From SB25 sp050180705 (lineage in GTDB: Bacteria; Bacteroidota; Bacteroidia; Bacteroidales; Tenuifilaceae): DNA of 64,000 nt. A program made the position numbers and the translations under genes. Under the pieces are notes generated by a model. It did no database searches and had not been told where the DNA came from. It saw nothing but the letters and a program-made list of their open reading frames with translations. Shown piece by piece: positions 18,615 to 27,196 of the stretch (positions within the stretch are counted from its first letter, which is position 1; the number at the start of each line of letters is the position of its first letter). The DNA lies in assembly GCA_050180705.1 (NCBI GenBank), contig JBFXDX010000001.1, positions 248,001 through 312,000 on the forward strand, written 5' to 3'.

Positions 18615-18797
18615 TTAAAATGCATAACAAGAATATCCCGCAGGACGGCAAAGTCCAGCGAAATCACCCTCTAAACAGCAAAATGAGGTACCTGGGCAAT
18701 AACCATCACCTGTACGGCAAGCCAATCCACCTGTAATTAAACGTTGTTCTCTTTTTGTAAGAGTTTTGATTCCTGTCAGTTCTTTTAAGTTTTTCAT
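18615..18797 (-). CDS. Double-glycine leader peptide G, six-Cys knottin-like framework
   Basis: The 60-residue precursor has leader MKNLKELTGIKTLTKREQR then LITGG. The 36-residue core LACRTGDGYCPGTSFCC... has six Cys spaced C-x6-C-x5-CC-x8-C-x6-C, again the cystine-knot order. It is the first peptide after the VKOR-thioredoxin gene (73-bp gap), so the two may be cotranscribed. Confidence 0.85.
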   Translation of the reverse strand: MKNLKELTGIKTLTKREQRLITGGLACRTGDGYCPGTSFCCLEGDFAGLCRPAGYSCYAF

Positions 18798-18870
18798 GAT
18801 AAGTTGGTTTTAGTTATAGAATTTGCCCAATCTTTTCACATGGGCTGTGATTATGCTATCATACAAAAAA

Positions 18871-20502
18871 CTACGAAGTCGCAAAATCAGGTTCTCCAAC
18901 TTGATTCCGAATCTGCTCTGCTTCTTCTTCAAATAGATCATCAATAAAAAACAGTAAATCCATTCTATCATATTCTCGGGGAAACGACCATCCATTCACT
19001 AAAATCTCTGGAGTAAAGTTTATCCCTTGCTGTCTACACCATTCTTTTTCGGCCAATAAAGTTCCTTGGAATTGATTGCTTACGGGCTCATTCCATTTGC
19101 TTAACCAGTCCTTTGGGGTTATTTTACCATAAATATCATGCAATGCATCTAAGCATTCCTGCTTACTATTGTTGTTATAAATCTCAAGTAATCGTTGAGC
19201 AATTCGTGAATCGATAGAGGCGTGATCATCGTTTACATTAAATCGAACAGTAACCCTGATACCTTTTTCCTCTATCTCTAAAAGTTTCTCAACAAGGGCA
19301 TGTGCTTCTTTACAAAAACCACATAAAGGATTCGTAACTATTACAACATTAATAAGAGAAGGCTCCCCGCTTCTTTGGATAACAATCTCCTTATCATCAT
19401 CAATTCTTGTATCTAACCGATCGGTACCGCTAGTAAGAGCTTTATAAATATTGAAGTTCAGTTTAAATTTGTAATGGTCAATCTTTAAAGTATTTAGCTC
19501 TTTTTCTTTCCTAAGTTTTGGTGAAATGAATTGCCATACCGAGAACGTTGCTAAAAAGCATAATGCGGTTACAGTGATGCTTTTGATATCGAATATACTT
19601 TCATTGAAAGTAATTTTAGTAAACAGTAACGATGCTGCTTGTAGCCATAGAATTGCAACTACACTTAAACAAAGCGGACACCATTTTTTTACAACTGCAT
19701 ACTGATAATATATTGAGTAAAGCGTAAAAGGAAGCGCAAGTAACGAAATTAGGGCAATTGGCACATAGGTTAAATTACCTTGTTTTAACATTATCCACGA
19801 TAAGACAATTGAGATAAAATAAATTATTCCAACATCACTCAACTTGAAAAATTTCATTAACGTTGCTCCTTTTGAGGTTAAAACAGCATCACAGCTAGTC
19901 TTTTCAGTTGCCTGAGTACATATTTTATCCACTAACCTAGATTCAAATCCCAACTCATGGTATAGTATTAATACACAAACAAAAATGCCTGCAAGAGAAA
20001 GCGAAAAATGTATTGCAGAGTAAAGGGATGTTCCATAAAAGAAAAGAGCGGCAAGTATTACAACTGTTATTAGCAGTAAGTTTTTTCCTATTAAAATGTT
20101 TTCCGAATTATGCGAAATAACTCCCTCATTCTCCTCGTCGATAATTACTACAATACCCGACCACATCTCCAGAAAGCCTTCAAAAGAGATTGTCCTATAT
20201 GACTTGTCGTCGAATGTAATTCGGCACTCTTTACCTATTTTATTTACGAGCCCTAATCCTTTATATTCTCGACTTTCGACAAATGCTAAGAATATAGTTG
20301 GCAATTTTTCTAGAACTTCGAGGCTTCGTGGAACTTCTAGCGCATAATTTTTAATTGCAAAATGATCGAGAACACCTGTTACTGAATGTAAACTTGGATA
20401 AGATGGGTGCGATCTAAGTTGAAAGGTTAATTCCTCCTCGTTTATTTTAATCTTACTATCTCTCAAAAACTTTTTTAGTAGAAAAGGCAATGGTTCTTTC
20501 AT
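18871..20502 (-). CDS. Membrane VKOR-thioredoxin disulfide oxidoreductase with N-terminal C39-like domain
   Basis: The 543-residue protein has three parts. Residues 1-125 resemble a C39 peptidase domain (HPSYPSLHSVTGVLDHFAI) without the catalytic Cys, so it may bind leaders rather than cut them. Residues about 140-340 are a multi-helix VKOR domain with the loop pair Cys195/Cys204 and the active CPLC (275-278). Residues about 365-535 are a DsbA-like thioredoxin domain with CGFC (394-397). VKOR/thioredoxin fusions make disulfides outside the cytoplasm. Directly downstream lie seven Cys-rich leader peptides, so it is the likely oxidant for their cores. No C39 ABC transporter or HlyD-type partner is encoded here, so export must depend on genes elsewhere. 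Confidence 0.88.
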   Translation of the reverse strand: MKEPLPFLLKKFLRDSKIKINEEELTFQLRSHPSYPSLHSVTGVLDHFAIKNYALEVPRSLEVLEKLPTIFLAFVESREYKGLGLVNKIGKECRITFDDKSYRTISFEGFLEMWSGIVVIIDEENEGVISHNSENILIGKNLLLITVVILAALFFYGTSLYSAIHFSLSLAGIFVCVLILYHELGFESRLVDKICTQATEKTSCDAVLTSKGATLMKFFKLSDVGIIYFISIVLSWIMLKQGNLTYVPIALISLLALPFTLYSIYYQYAVVKKWCPLCLSVVAILWLQAASLLFTKITFNESIFDIKSITVTALCFLATFSVWQFISPKLRKEKELNTLKIDHYKFKLNFNIYKALTSGTDRLDTRIDDDKEIVIQRSGEPSLINVVIVTNPLCGFCKEAHALVEKLLEIEEKGIRVTVRFNVNDDHASIDSRIAQRLLEIYNNNSKQECLDALHDIYGKITPKDWLSKWNEPVSNQFQGTLLAEKEWCRQQGINFTPEILVNGWSFPREYDRMDLLFFIDDLFEEEAEQIRNQVGEPDFATS

Positions 20503-20632
20503 ATTATTTTATCTGTTATTTCTTAATCAGGAGAACATTTCTAAGTGCTATCTCATTGAATTAAAAGCACAATTATATAAATGAACTCTGCCCAAATATA
20601 AACTCCAAAGGTGCAACCGCCTTGCACTCTCA

Positions 20633-20935
20633 TTACCAAAAGTATGTTTTATAACATGCTTTACTGTAAGGGATGCTTAGGCCTCCTTTAATCTTACTCA
20701 ATTCTTCGGGAGCAAAACCAAACTTTAACCGTCCCCTCTGGGCATAACGATAGGTTTTTTTGTAGTAATCATAGACTACTTCAATTCCAATATCCCGGAG
20801 TTGTTGAAGATGGTTCTGAAGGGTACGCTCGCTAACACCAAGTTTTTGGGCAAACTCATTAGCAGGGCCTGTGCATTCGTTTTTAATTAACGTATCAAGT
20901 TGATCGATGTAAGCATTAATCTTAACAAATTGCAT
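20633..20935 (-). CDS. Small HTH regulator ending in a double-glycine leader-like motif
   Basis: The 100-residue protein has an N-terminal HTH of the HTH_11/DeoR-like kind (EFAQKLGVSERTLQNHLQQL, about 27-46) followed by a beta wing (VVYDYYKKTYRYA). The C-terminus reads FAPEELSKIKGG with GG at 84-85, then a 15-residue tail LSIPYSKACYKTYFW. The stretch before GG follows the leader-peptide pattern (hydrophobic-x-x-I-x-GG). It lies 130 bp upstream of the VKOR gene on the same strand, so it is a candidate regulator of the peptide cluster. Whether the tail is a processed peptide is not known. Confidence 0.72.
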   Translation of the reverse strand: MQFVKINAYIDQLDTLIKNECTGPANEFAQKLGVSERTLQNHLQQLRDIGIEVVYDYYKKTYRYAQRGRLKFGFAPEELSKIKGGLSIPYSKACYKTYFW

Positions 20936-21551
20936 AATGGGCTAATTGGTTAATTAGTAAAAAATATCTAACTGTTTAATTGTTTAATATGAATTAAACT
21001 ACAATTGTTACCAGTTTTTTAGATAAAAATTCATATGAATACCCTTATTTATAATGTATTAATAGTACAGCCATATAGGGTTCAACTCTGATTTACTATC
21101 AGGAGATTTAATATTGCCAATAGTTTTATTGAACAGTAAACAGAACAAGCCACTCTTATGCAATAGGCAATATGACTAATTTTAACAATACAAATACGTT
21201 CAGAGTACTTTAGAAAAAATAAAAGCCCCGCTCTGCGAGGCAATTCTTAGTTTTAGATTTTTTTGGTCTACGAAACAGTCAACCTTTTTGTATAACAATT
21301 GCAAGTTAAATACTGGAGAGTGAAATGCCTGCAAAGTCTAAGTTAAGGCCAGACTCCGCATTATCTATTCCGAAGGCAGTATCGATAATTAGTTTATTAA
21401 TATTTTTTAGATAGTCATTTATGAACGCATCAGTATCATATATTTAGAGTTCTTTTTGATGTATATATTACGATAGTTTGTTTCGTTTATAGCGTTTCAT
21501 CGGCCACCTCGTCTTAACTTTAATTTTAATAAATATGATTCTAATAAAATA
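20936..21551. other. 616-bp intergenic stretch
   Basis: It contains the terminator at 21214-21241 and no supported gene. A startless minus-strand frame of about 45 codons ends near 21310 and could be a coding remnant; it has no recognisable family. Confidence 0.4.
21214..21241 (-). terminator. Rho-independent terminator
   Basis: On the minus strand a 7-bp GC-rich stem (GCCTCGC, AGA loop, GCGGGGC, one G-U pair) is followed by TTTTATTTTTT. It lies about 310 bp beyond the AraC gene and probably ends that operon. Confidence 0.6.
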
Positions 21552-22334
21552 TCATCTAAATATTTCTGTAGGAGTCTGGCCAAATGTTTTTTTGAATGCG
21601 GTAGAAAAATGTGATAAACTTTCAAAGCCCAAGTCTATATAAATATCAGAAGGCCTTTGTCCTTTCTTATTCATTAAAAAATAAGCTTCTTGCAGTCGCC
21701 TTTGTACCAACCAATGACTTGGAGTGTCTTCATAAATTTCTTTAAAATCCCTTTTGAAAGCAGACAAGCTACGTCCAGTTAAAAAGGCAAAGCGAGAAAC
21801 ACTTACATTGAATTTATAATTACGATTCATAAAGTCTTCCAAGTCAATTTTACCGGGTTTTCTAAAGTCAAATAATATGCTACCAAGTTCAGGTTGATTT
21901 TTAAGAAGTATGATTAAAAGTTCTTCATATTTTAAATCTTCAAAGGCTTCATCAAGTTGCATAACACCTTTAAAATATGGTTTTATAGATTGAATGAAAC
22001 TTTCGATCAGTTCCGATTTTGAAATTTTGATGATTGTATCTTTTAATATAATATGTGTTTGTTTTACTAATGATTGATTTTTCATCTTGAATTTTTGTAA
22101 AAAAGGCTCATCAAAGCAAAAGAGAATGGGGGCAAACGTATCTTTACCTTCTAACAACTCATATTTTGCCAATCTGTTTTTTCGGGCAATACAGGCATCT
22201 CCCGCTTTGAATGAATAACTTTTATTCCCATCGAATACGCGTATTGCACCCTTAATAACATATATAAACACATTGTCGGGGATATATTGTTCCTGCAAAA
22301 TATTGGGTCTGGTATCATCTGCTATTGTTCTCAT
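21552..22334 (-). CDS. AraC-family transcriptional regulator
   Basis: The 260-residue protein has an N-terminal cupin-like sensor (about 15-115, FIYVIKGAIRVFDGNKSYSFKAGDACIARK) and a C-terminal double HTH (about 165-260; SLSAFKRDFKEIYEDTPSHWL, then DIYIDLGFESLSHFSTAFKKTFGQTP). It is the last gene of a three-gene operon (SDR, DoxX-like, AraC) with a 14-bp gap to the preceding gene. It may regulate the operon or respond to the SDR substrate; the ligand is not known. Confidence 0.9.
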   Translation of the reverse strand: MRTIADDTRPNILQEQYIPDNVFIYVIKGAIRVFDGNKSYSFKAGDACIARKNRLAKYELLEGKDTFAPILFCFDEPFLQKFKMKNQSLVKQTHIILKDTIIKISKSELIESFIQSIKPYFKGVMQLDEAFEDLKYEELLIILLKNQPELGSILFDFRKPGKIDLEDFMNRNYKFNVSVSRFAFLTGRSLSAFKRDFKEIYEDTPSHWLVQRRLQEAYFLMNKKGQRPSDIYIDLGFESLSHFSTAFKKTFGQTPTEIFR

Positions 22335-22348
22335 TTGGTATTCATAAA

Positions 22349-22705
22349 TTAAAACCCGTTTTTGAATGGATGTCCTAAATAAATCAATACTAAAGGCATC
22401 AAAAGAAATGGTATCTCAATTAATGCAAATTTATAATTTCCAGCCTTTAAGGCCAAAGAAATCATTATTAATAAAAGGATTGCTCGGCCAATACTCCCGA
22501 TGAAAAATGTTTTTGGAAACAAGATTAATATGGCTGACAGTATAGTCCAACATCCTATTATTATGCGACTGATCTCTGTAATACCCAGTGTATTCATCAT
22601 CTCTAAATATTCAACCGATGGTTTTTGAAATGCCCTTGCACCATGGCTCAACCCAAAGAAAACGGTTATCAAGATCAGCAATCCACTAATTATTTTAGCC
22701 ATCAT
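22349..22705 (-). CDS. DoxX-like small membrane protein
   Basis: The 118-residue protein has four predicted transmembrane helices (about 4-20, 48-63, 70-88, 92-112) and a DoxX/DUF4345-like layout with a conserved hydrophilic loop after helix 1 (SHGARAFQKPSVEYLEMMNTLGI). It lies 2 bp after the SDR gene and 14 bp before the AraC gene, so it is cotranscribed with both. Two adjacent ATGs (22705, 22702) are possible starts. The function is not assigned. Confidence 0.7.
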   Translation of the reverse strand: MMAKIISGLLILITVFFGLSHGARAFQKPSVEYLEMMNTLGITEISRIIIGCWTILSAILILFPKTFFIGSIGRAILLLIMISLALKAGNYKFALIEIPFLLMPLVLIYLGHPFKNGF

Positions 22706-22707
22706 TT

Positions 22708-23748
22708 CTATTTTTTTAATAGGTTATGCTTAATCATGGAATCGACCGATGCTAAAATTGTTTCTTCCTGTGGAGCAATTGGTTTCCATCCTAAAACTTC
22801 TCTTGCCTTATTGTTACTTACATTCCTGTTTATTTTCGACATAAATAAACTCTCTTTTGCCTGCTCATTAAATAGCGATGCAATGCTTAATATCCAATTG
22901 GGTAATTTCCCTTTCGCAACTTTTTGAGCAACTACCGGTCTTTTATCCCGAATCAATTTAGCCATATCTTGTAGCGATATCTGACCATCAGCCGAAGCAA
23001 TAAAACGCTGGCCATTAGCATTTGGATTTTCCATTGCACGAATATGCAAATCGGCAACATCTCTCACATCAACTATGTTTAAGGGTAAGTCTGGAATTGC
23101 CTTTAGCCTACCAAACAATAGCATTTCAAGTAAAATAAAACTTCCTGAAATATGAGCATCTAATGAGGGACCTAATATGGCAACCGGATTAATGGTTACA
23201 AATTCTAGATCTCCACCGTTATTTTGGATAAAATTCCAAGCCGTTTTTTCGGCTAATGTCTTCGATTTCTCATAAAGTGAAAGACCTTTGGCATTGACAT
23301 TTGTCCAATCTGATTCAATTGTCTCCCTGCTTTTATCTCTTTGAGTAAATCCGACAGCCCCAAAGTTCGAAGTCATTACTACTCTTTTAACCCCAGTTTG
23401 TTTTGCGAATCTCAAAATACGCAAAATACCCTCTACAGCAGGACGAATGGCTTCGTCTTCATTTTTAGGTTTCTCAAAAAACACTGGAGAAGCAACGCTT
23501 AGCACATACTTACATCCATCCATTGCTTTTGCCCAGTTATTGTCATTGGTTAACTCTGTTTCAACAAACGAAAGGTTCTCAAACGAATTTATACCATTGG
23601 CTTTTAAGGTTTCTTTTATTTTATCAATGCGTTTATAACTGCGAACAGTAGTTCTTACGTTATAGCCTTTTTCCAATAATTGTAGGATGATTTGCATACC
23701 AACAAAACCGGTTCCACCTGTTACCAATACTATTTCTTTGCTTTCCAT
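22708..23748 (-). CDS. NAD(P)-dependent epimerase/SDR of the dihydroflavonol-reductase type
   Basis: The 346-residue extended SDR starts with the Rossmann motif VTGGTGFVGMQI (residues 8-19) and has the YxxxK catalytic pair in LYEKSKTLAEK. NPVAILGPSL and a C-terminal substrate domain ending in LGWKPIAPQEE are typical of aldehyde reductase/dihydroflavonol-4-reductase relatives. It probably reduces a carbonyl with NADPH; the substrate is unknown. It is the first gene of the SDR/DoxX/AraC operon. Confidence 0.9.
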   Translation of the reverse strand: MESKEIVLVTGGTGFVGMQIILQLLEKGYNVRTTVRSYKRIDKIKETLKANGINSFENLSFVETELTNDNNWAKAMDGCKYVLSVASPVFFEKPKNEDEAIRPAVEGILRILRFAKQTGVKRVVMTSNFGAVGFTQRDKSRETIESDWTNVNAKGLSLYEKSKTLAEKTAWNFIQNNGGDLEFVTINPVAILGPSLDAHISGSFILLEMLLFGRLKAIPDLPLNIVDVRDVADLHIRAMENPNANGQRFIASADGQISLQDMAKLIRDKRPVVAQKVAKGKLPNWILSIASLFNEQAKESLFMSKINRNVSNNKAREVLGWKPIAPQEETILASVDSMIKHNLLKK

Positions 23749-24077
23749 TGTCTAAAATTTTAATATTATTTCAGACGCAAATTTCATGGATTTTACCGCA
23801 ACATAATTCTCTGATAAGTTCAAACTTACTTTATTGAAAAGTCCAACATAGCTATTCTATGTACAAAATATCATTAACTATAACTAATAGTCGGTGATTG
23901 ATAGCTGTGACAATAACCACCAATAAGGTTATCTTCAACCAGAGGCTAAAATTAACTTTGAATTTATAAGTAAACATTGATGGCTTTAACACATGAACAT
24001 ATCTTTACATTTAATACATGTTGCATATGTAATATGGATTATACATAATCCATATCCCGTTTATCAATGCATCTACT
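23749..24077. other. Intergenic stretch, nothing recognised
   Basis: No open frame, RNA gene or repeat is evident in this 329-bp AT-rich segment. It must contain the promoter of the SDR operon, but no clear TAnnTTTG box was found. Confidence 0.4.
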
Positions 24078-24734
24078 TTATTCTCTTGAATATATAATGG
24101 TAAGTTTAGGACGAAGGTTCTCCTTGGGAAATTTGGAAGAGCAAAACAATGCCGAATTAGTTGTTTCTGTATTGATACTAAATCCCATTAATCCATGATT
24201 CTGGATGTTGCCACTATACCATAATTGAACAAAACTTGTTATGTCCACAAAATGGTAAGTATTCTTAACTGGCCAATCTGTTAAAATTCTGGTTTCCGAA
24301 GATGTGTTTGGCTTTTTACCATAGCCAATGTTTGTATCCCACGGTTCAACAATACATTCATACGCTAATTGCCCTTGCTTATCACCCGTATATCCAGCAC
24401 AAACTAATTGCATTTTTGCTTCTATTATTTTTATTCCTTTAGGTAATACCGATAAGTCCCATTGCATTAAAAACCTTTCATCACAGTTATGGTAATCGGC
24501 ATCGTCGGTTACTTTATCCTCTTTAAAACGTCCCTGATAATATATTTTTCCTTCTCCGTTTGGGTTGGCTGTATTTGGCTTGCAAGTACATATGTACAGT
24601 TCTTTGCTTATAGCTGTTATGACCAATGTGTCATTCGAACTTTTAGGTATACCCCCTCCTTCGGTCTGAGATTTTACATCAAATACTAAGAAGGTCAGCA
24701 TACATAATAAAGTTAAACCGAATAAAAATTTCAT
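24078..24734 (-). CDS. Exported DNRLRE-domain protein
   Basis: The 218-residue protein, counted from the ATG at 24734, starts with a signal peptide (MKFLFGLTLLCMLTFLVFDVKSQ). The upstream ATG at 24779 would place charged residues before the signal and is rejected. The rest is a single DNRLRE/CBM96-like domain: FLMQWDLSVLPKGIKIIEAKM, WDTNIG, VDITSFVQLWYSG, NLRPKLTIIY. This domain is also found in the lipoprotein at 846-2147. The role is probably surface polysaccharide or matrix binding. It lies downstream of an attC-like repeat and may be the last cassette of that array, but the gap (185 bp) is larger than elsewhere. Confidence 0.8.
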   Translation of the reverse strand: MKFLFGLTLLCMLTFLVFDVKSQTEGGGIPKSSNDTLVITAISKELYICTCKPNTANPNGEGKIYYQGRFKEDKVTDDADYHNCDERFLMQWDLSVLPKGIKIIEAKMQLVCAGYTGDKQGQLAYECIVEPWDTNIGYGKKPNTSSETRILTDWPVKNTYHFVDITSFVQLWYSGNIQNHGLMGFSINTETTNSALFCSSKFPKENLRPKLTIIYSRE

Positions 24735-24919
24735 GTTCCTTTTTATTATTGTGTCATTTAGGAGTATTCTATATTTCATTACCCTCTGTTAACCAGCAGT
24801 TAAATATAAATAACATTATACCTAAATACAATAATACCTCAATTAAACTTAGTTTTTTTAAATATTAGTTCAATTTCATTTTATCTAGTTTAGATCAGCA
24901 TTGTTCATAATGATTGTAT

Positions 24920-24995
24920 GGTTATAACTGCTGTGGAATTAAGCGTCAGCAATATCATCGGCCCCTGTAATAGCAATTGCGTGTTGTATGTTGGC
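24920..24995 (-). repeat. attC-like repeat (short, decayed copy)
   Basis: The ends read (minus strand) AGCCAAC and GTTATAA. The interior (GCAATTGC, GGGGCCGATGAT, TTAATTCC, CAGCAGTT) matches the larger repeat at 25529-25678 with the middle deleted. It starts 20 bp after the stop of the DUF3592 gene. Confidence 0.45.
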
Positions 24996-25014
24996 TTTTT
25001 ATATTCTCTCTAAA

Positions 25015-25494
25015 TCATTTTAAGCAATAAAATATTCCGAATGCAATTACAATTATACTAATCGCAATTCCCCAGTATAATTCAGATTGAGTTTCAGTTT
25101 CCAATACAGATTCTTTTTCATTTTCAGGGTTGTAATAGACAGTCACTTTTCTGAGTAAAGGATACTTTCTAGCCAAAAGATTACTCTTTTCTTCTTTTCC
25201 TGTCATTGATATAGAAGAACCAAAGTAGATTCTACTCGATGTGTATTCTTTTCCGTTCACTATGTATTTATACTCAATGTCGGCATTATATACTGAATAT
25301 CCTCTTTCAATATTCATGTCTTTTGTTGTTCCTGATTTTGTAATTTCTCCTTTGGTTGTCAACCATTGACTTGATGCTTTCGATTTTTTAATTGCTCTTA
25401 AAGCAAGAAATAAAACTATCAAGCCAATTATTAAAACAATTAATCCAATAATCAACTCTTTCTGTATTCCTACCAAAATTTCATTCACAATCAT
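25015..25494 (-). CDS. DUF3592 membrane protein
   Basis: The ATG at 25494 gives 159 residues; a more distant ATG exists at 25536. There is a transmembrane helix near the N-terminus (IIGLIVLIIGLIVLFLALRAI) and another at the C-terminus (WGIAISIIVIAFGIFYCLK). They flank an extracytoplasmic beta-rich domain with the DUF3592 signature (W....G.I..S........Y....EYKYIVNGKEYTSSRIYFG... VTVYYNPENEKESVLE). The function of the family is unknown. It is a single gene between two attC-like repeats in a cassette-like array. Confidence 0.85.
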   Translation of the reverse strand: MIVNEILVGIQKELIIGLIVLIIGLIVLFLALRAIKKSKASSQWLTTKGEITKSGTTKDMNIERGYSVYNADIEYKYIVNGKEYTSSRIYFGSSISMTGKEEKSNLLARKYPLLRKVTVYYNPENEKESVLETETQSELYWGIAISIIVIAFGIFYCLK

Positions 25495-25528
25495 ATTTGT
25501 AAAGTTAATTGTTAGTGTTGTTATAAGC

Positions 25529-25678
25529 GGGCTCACAACGGTCGACGGTTTAAACTGCTGGGGAGTTAATAGCCAGCGGCGGTATCCGCCGTTAAAAAGT
25601 TAGTTAAAAGTAATAAAAATTCTGCATCAGCATCATCAGCCCCAATGGAAGTAATGGCCAATTGCTATGCGTAGGCAT
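25529..25678 (-). repeat. attC-like repeat
   Basis: This 150-bp element shares TGATGATG, TTTTTATTACTTTTAA, TTTTTAACGGCGGATACC and CCCCAGC blocks with the repeats at 27055-27194 and 31338-31472. The right end (GTTGTGA on the minus strand) is intact-like. The left core is degenerate. Confidence 0.5.
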
Positions 25679-25683
25679 TTGAA

Positions 25684-26193
25684 TTATTTCTTTTTAATGT
25701 CACCGTGACCTCTATAATATATGGTTTTTGAATTATCGTAAAATGCATAATAAATTCTGAAATATTTGTTTCTCGGCAATTTTTCGGCTTGTATTGCTAG
25801 TAAATTATTTCCTATTTTTAACTTCGAAGCATATTTGAAATATACTTTTAGAGATTCATCGACAATTACAAACTTAATAACAGTGTCATCCGATAAATTA
25901 AAGTGTAAATAAAAAATATTTTCGACAGGATTTGGATATTCAACTATTTCAACAGTACTAATTTTAGATGTTTCATAATTAACTGTGTCTTCAAAAATAA
26001 ATAGCGAATTAATTTTTTCTGAAAAATTATTATCGTTCAGCCAATCTGTAGCGTCAAAATCTCCAGTTAATTCACCATTATAGTTTCTTTCAGTAATGCC
26101 AGAAATAGTTATTTCATCGTTATTACCTTTCGAACAAGCAAGAAAAAGTAATGACATTGAAAGTACAAGAGCAAGTAATAGTCCTATTTTCAT
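25684..26193 (-). CDS. Lipoprotein of unknown function
   Basis: The 169-residue protein has a lipoprotein signal (MKIGLLLALVLSMSLLFLACSKG, Cys20) and a mature part that is mostly beta strand, with a segment EYPNPVENIFYLHFNLSDDTVIKFVIVD that loosely recalls T9SS sorting domains but is internal. No family was recognised. It is a single gene flanked by attC-like repeats on both sides and transcribed in the array direction. Confidence 0.75.
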   Translation of the reverse strand: MKIGLLLALVLSMSLLFLACSKGNNDEITISGITERNYNGELTGDFDATDWLNDNNFSEKINSLFIFEDTVNYETSKISTVEIVEYPNPVENIFYLHFNLSDDTVIKFVIVDESLKVYFKYASKLKIGNNLLAIQAEKLPRNKYFRIYYAFYDNSKTIYYRGHGDIKKK

Positions 26194-26219
26194 AGTTTAT
26201 TGTTTGTTGAATTATGTTT

Positions 26220-26349
26220 GCGCATAACATTTCCGCGGTAAATTTGTCGGCTGGGATGAAGACGTCGCCCCCAACAAATTGAAACTAAGGTACGAAAGGT
26301 TTACTTTTTGGCAAGTCAACCCAGCTACAATTTATCGCGTGTTAGGGGC
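26220..26349 (-). repeat. attC-like repeat
   Basis: This 130-bp element has imperfectly complementary ends. The minus strand starts CCCTAACACGCGATAAATTG and ends in CAAATTTACCGCGGAAATGT followed by TATGC, with GCTGGG/CCCAGC further in. The cores CCCTAAC and GTTATGC are close to integron R'' (RYYYAAC) and R' (GTTRRRY). Confidence 0.55.
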
Positions 26350-26399
26350 TGGTAATTTTTCAATTTCTTTTTTCAATGTCCTTTTGCTATTTGAAAATC

Positions 26400-27026
26400 T
26401 TATTTATCTTCGGTTTCTATAGTCACTTTGTCCATACTCATTCTTTTGTAATTTACAAATAAAAAAACACATAACAATAAATAGGGAATTACTAAAACAA
26501 TCTCAATGAAATTAGAGAAAGATGGATATTTAATATGACTATTGATTAGTATTAATGAAAGTACTATTCTCGTAATAGTTATTAATATTACAAACAGGGC
26601 ATAAAATTTTAAAAAAATAAGTCCTGTAATTTCTTTCCTTTTAATTCTAAATATTAGAATGATGAACCAAAAGTTTAGTAAAAGAATGAAAAAAGCGGAT
26701 ATTCCCCATGGTATGGAAATAATTTTCATTCTTTCTAAATTTCCGTCAAATCTCATGTAAATCAGGAGTGAAAGAACAATAAGTTGCAAAATAATAATCA
26801 AGTTAATGGTTAACTTAAAATGATCTAATTTTAGGGTAGTTACAAGAATATGTCTGAGTGATAAGAATATAAAAACTATAAAAATTGACAAGTAATTATT
26901 CATTAAATCAATCAAAGGAATTCTAAAATTGTCAATGAAGAAGGAACAGGTTCTAATTAAAAACACTCCAATTATCAATGCACATGAAATTAAACCGATT
27001 ATCTGTATTATTTTACCTTTACTCAT
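26400..27026 (-). CDS. Multi-pass membrane protein of unknown function
   Basis: The 208-residue protein has about six hydrophobic helices (for example IIQIIGLISCALIIGVFLI, ISAFFILLLNFWFIILIF, FIEIVLVIPYLLLCVFLFV) and short loops. No family motif is seen. The codon and base composition is very AT-rich, like the other array genes. The start ATG 27026 is 29 bp from the next attC-like repeat. Confidence 0.65.
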   Translation of the reverse strand: MSKGKIIQIIGLISCALIIGVFLIRTCSFFIDNFRIPLIDLMNNYLSIFIVFIFLSLRHILVTTLKLDHFKLTINLIIILQLIVLSLLIYMRFDGNLERMKIISIPWGISAFFILLLNFWFIILIFRIKRKEITGLIFLKFYALFVILITITRIVLSLILINSHIKYPSFSNFIEIVLVIPYLLLCVFLFVNYKRMSMDKVTIETEDK

Positions 27027-27054
27027 AAATGCTTCTTTTTTTTGTTATTCACTT

Positions 27055-27194
27055 GCCATTAACGGTCGGCAGTTGCTTACGCTGGGGAGTAAACCGCCAG
27101 CGGTGGTATCCGCCGTTAAAAACTAAGTTAAAAGTAATAAAAAAACTGCATCTGCATCATCAACCCCAGTAGTTTGAACCGTGTGTTATGCTGC
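27055..27194 (-). repeat. attC-like repeat
   Basis: On the minus strand the element starts GCATAAC (RC of GTTATGC at 27185-27191) and ends GTTAATGG. TGGGG and CCCCA blocks near the ends pair. The interior contains TTTTTTATTACTTTTAACT and GGCGGATACCACCGCTGGC, shared with two other repeats in the window. It begins 5 bp after the next gene's stop codon. Confidence 0.55.
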
Positions 27195-27196
27195 GT

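Noticed and set aside
21310..21450. Startless minus-strand frame of about 45 codons in the 20936-21551 spacer
   Set aside because: No start codon or family; composition could be chance. Left as a possible remnant only.
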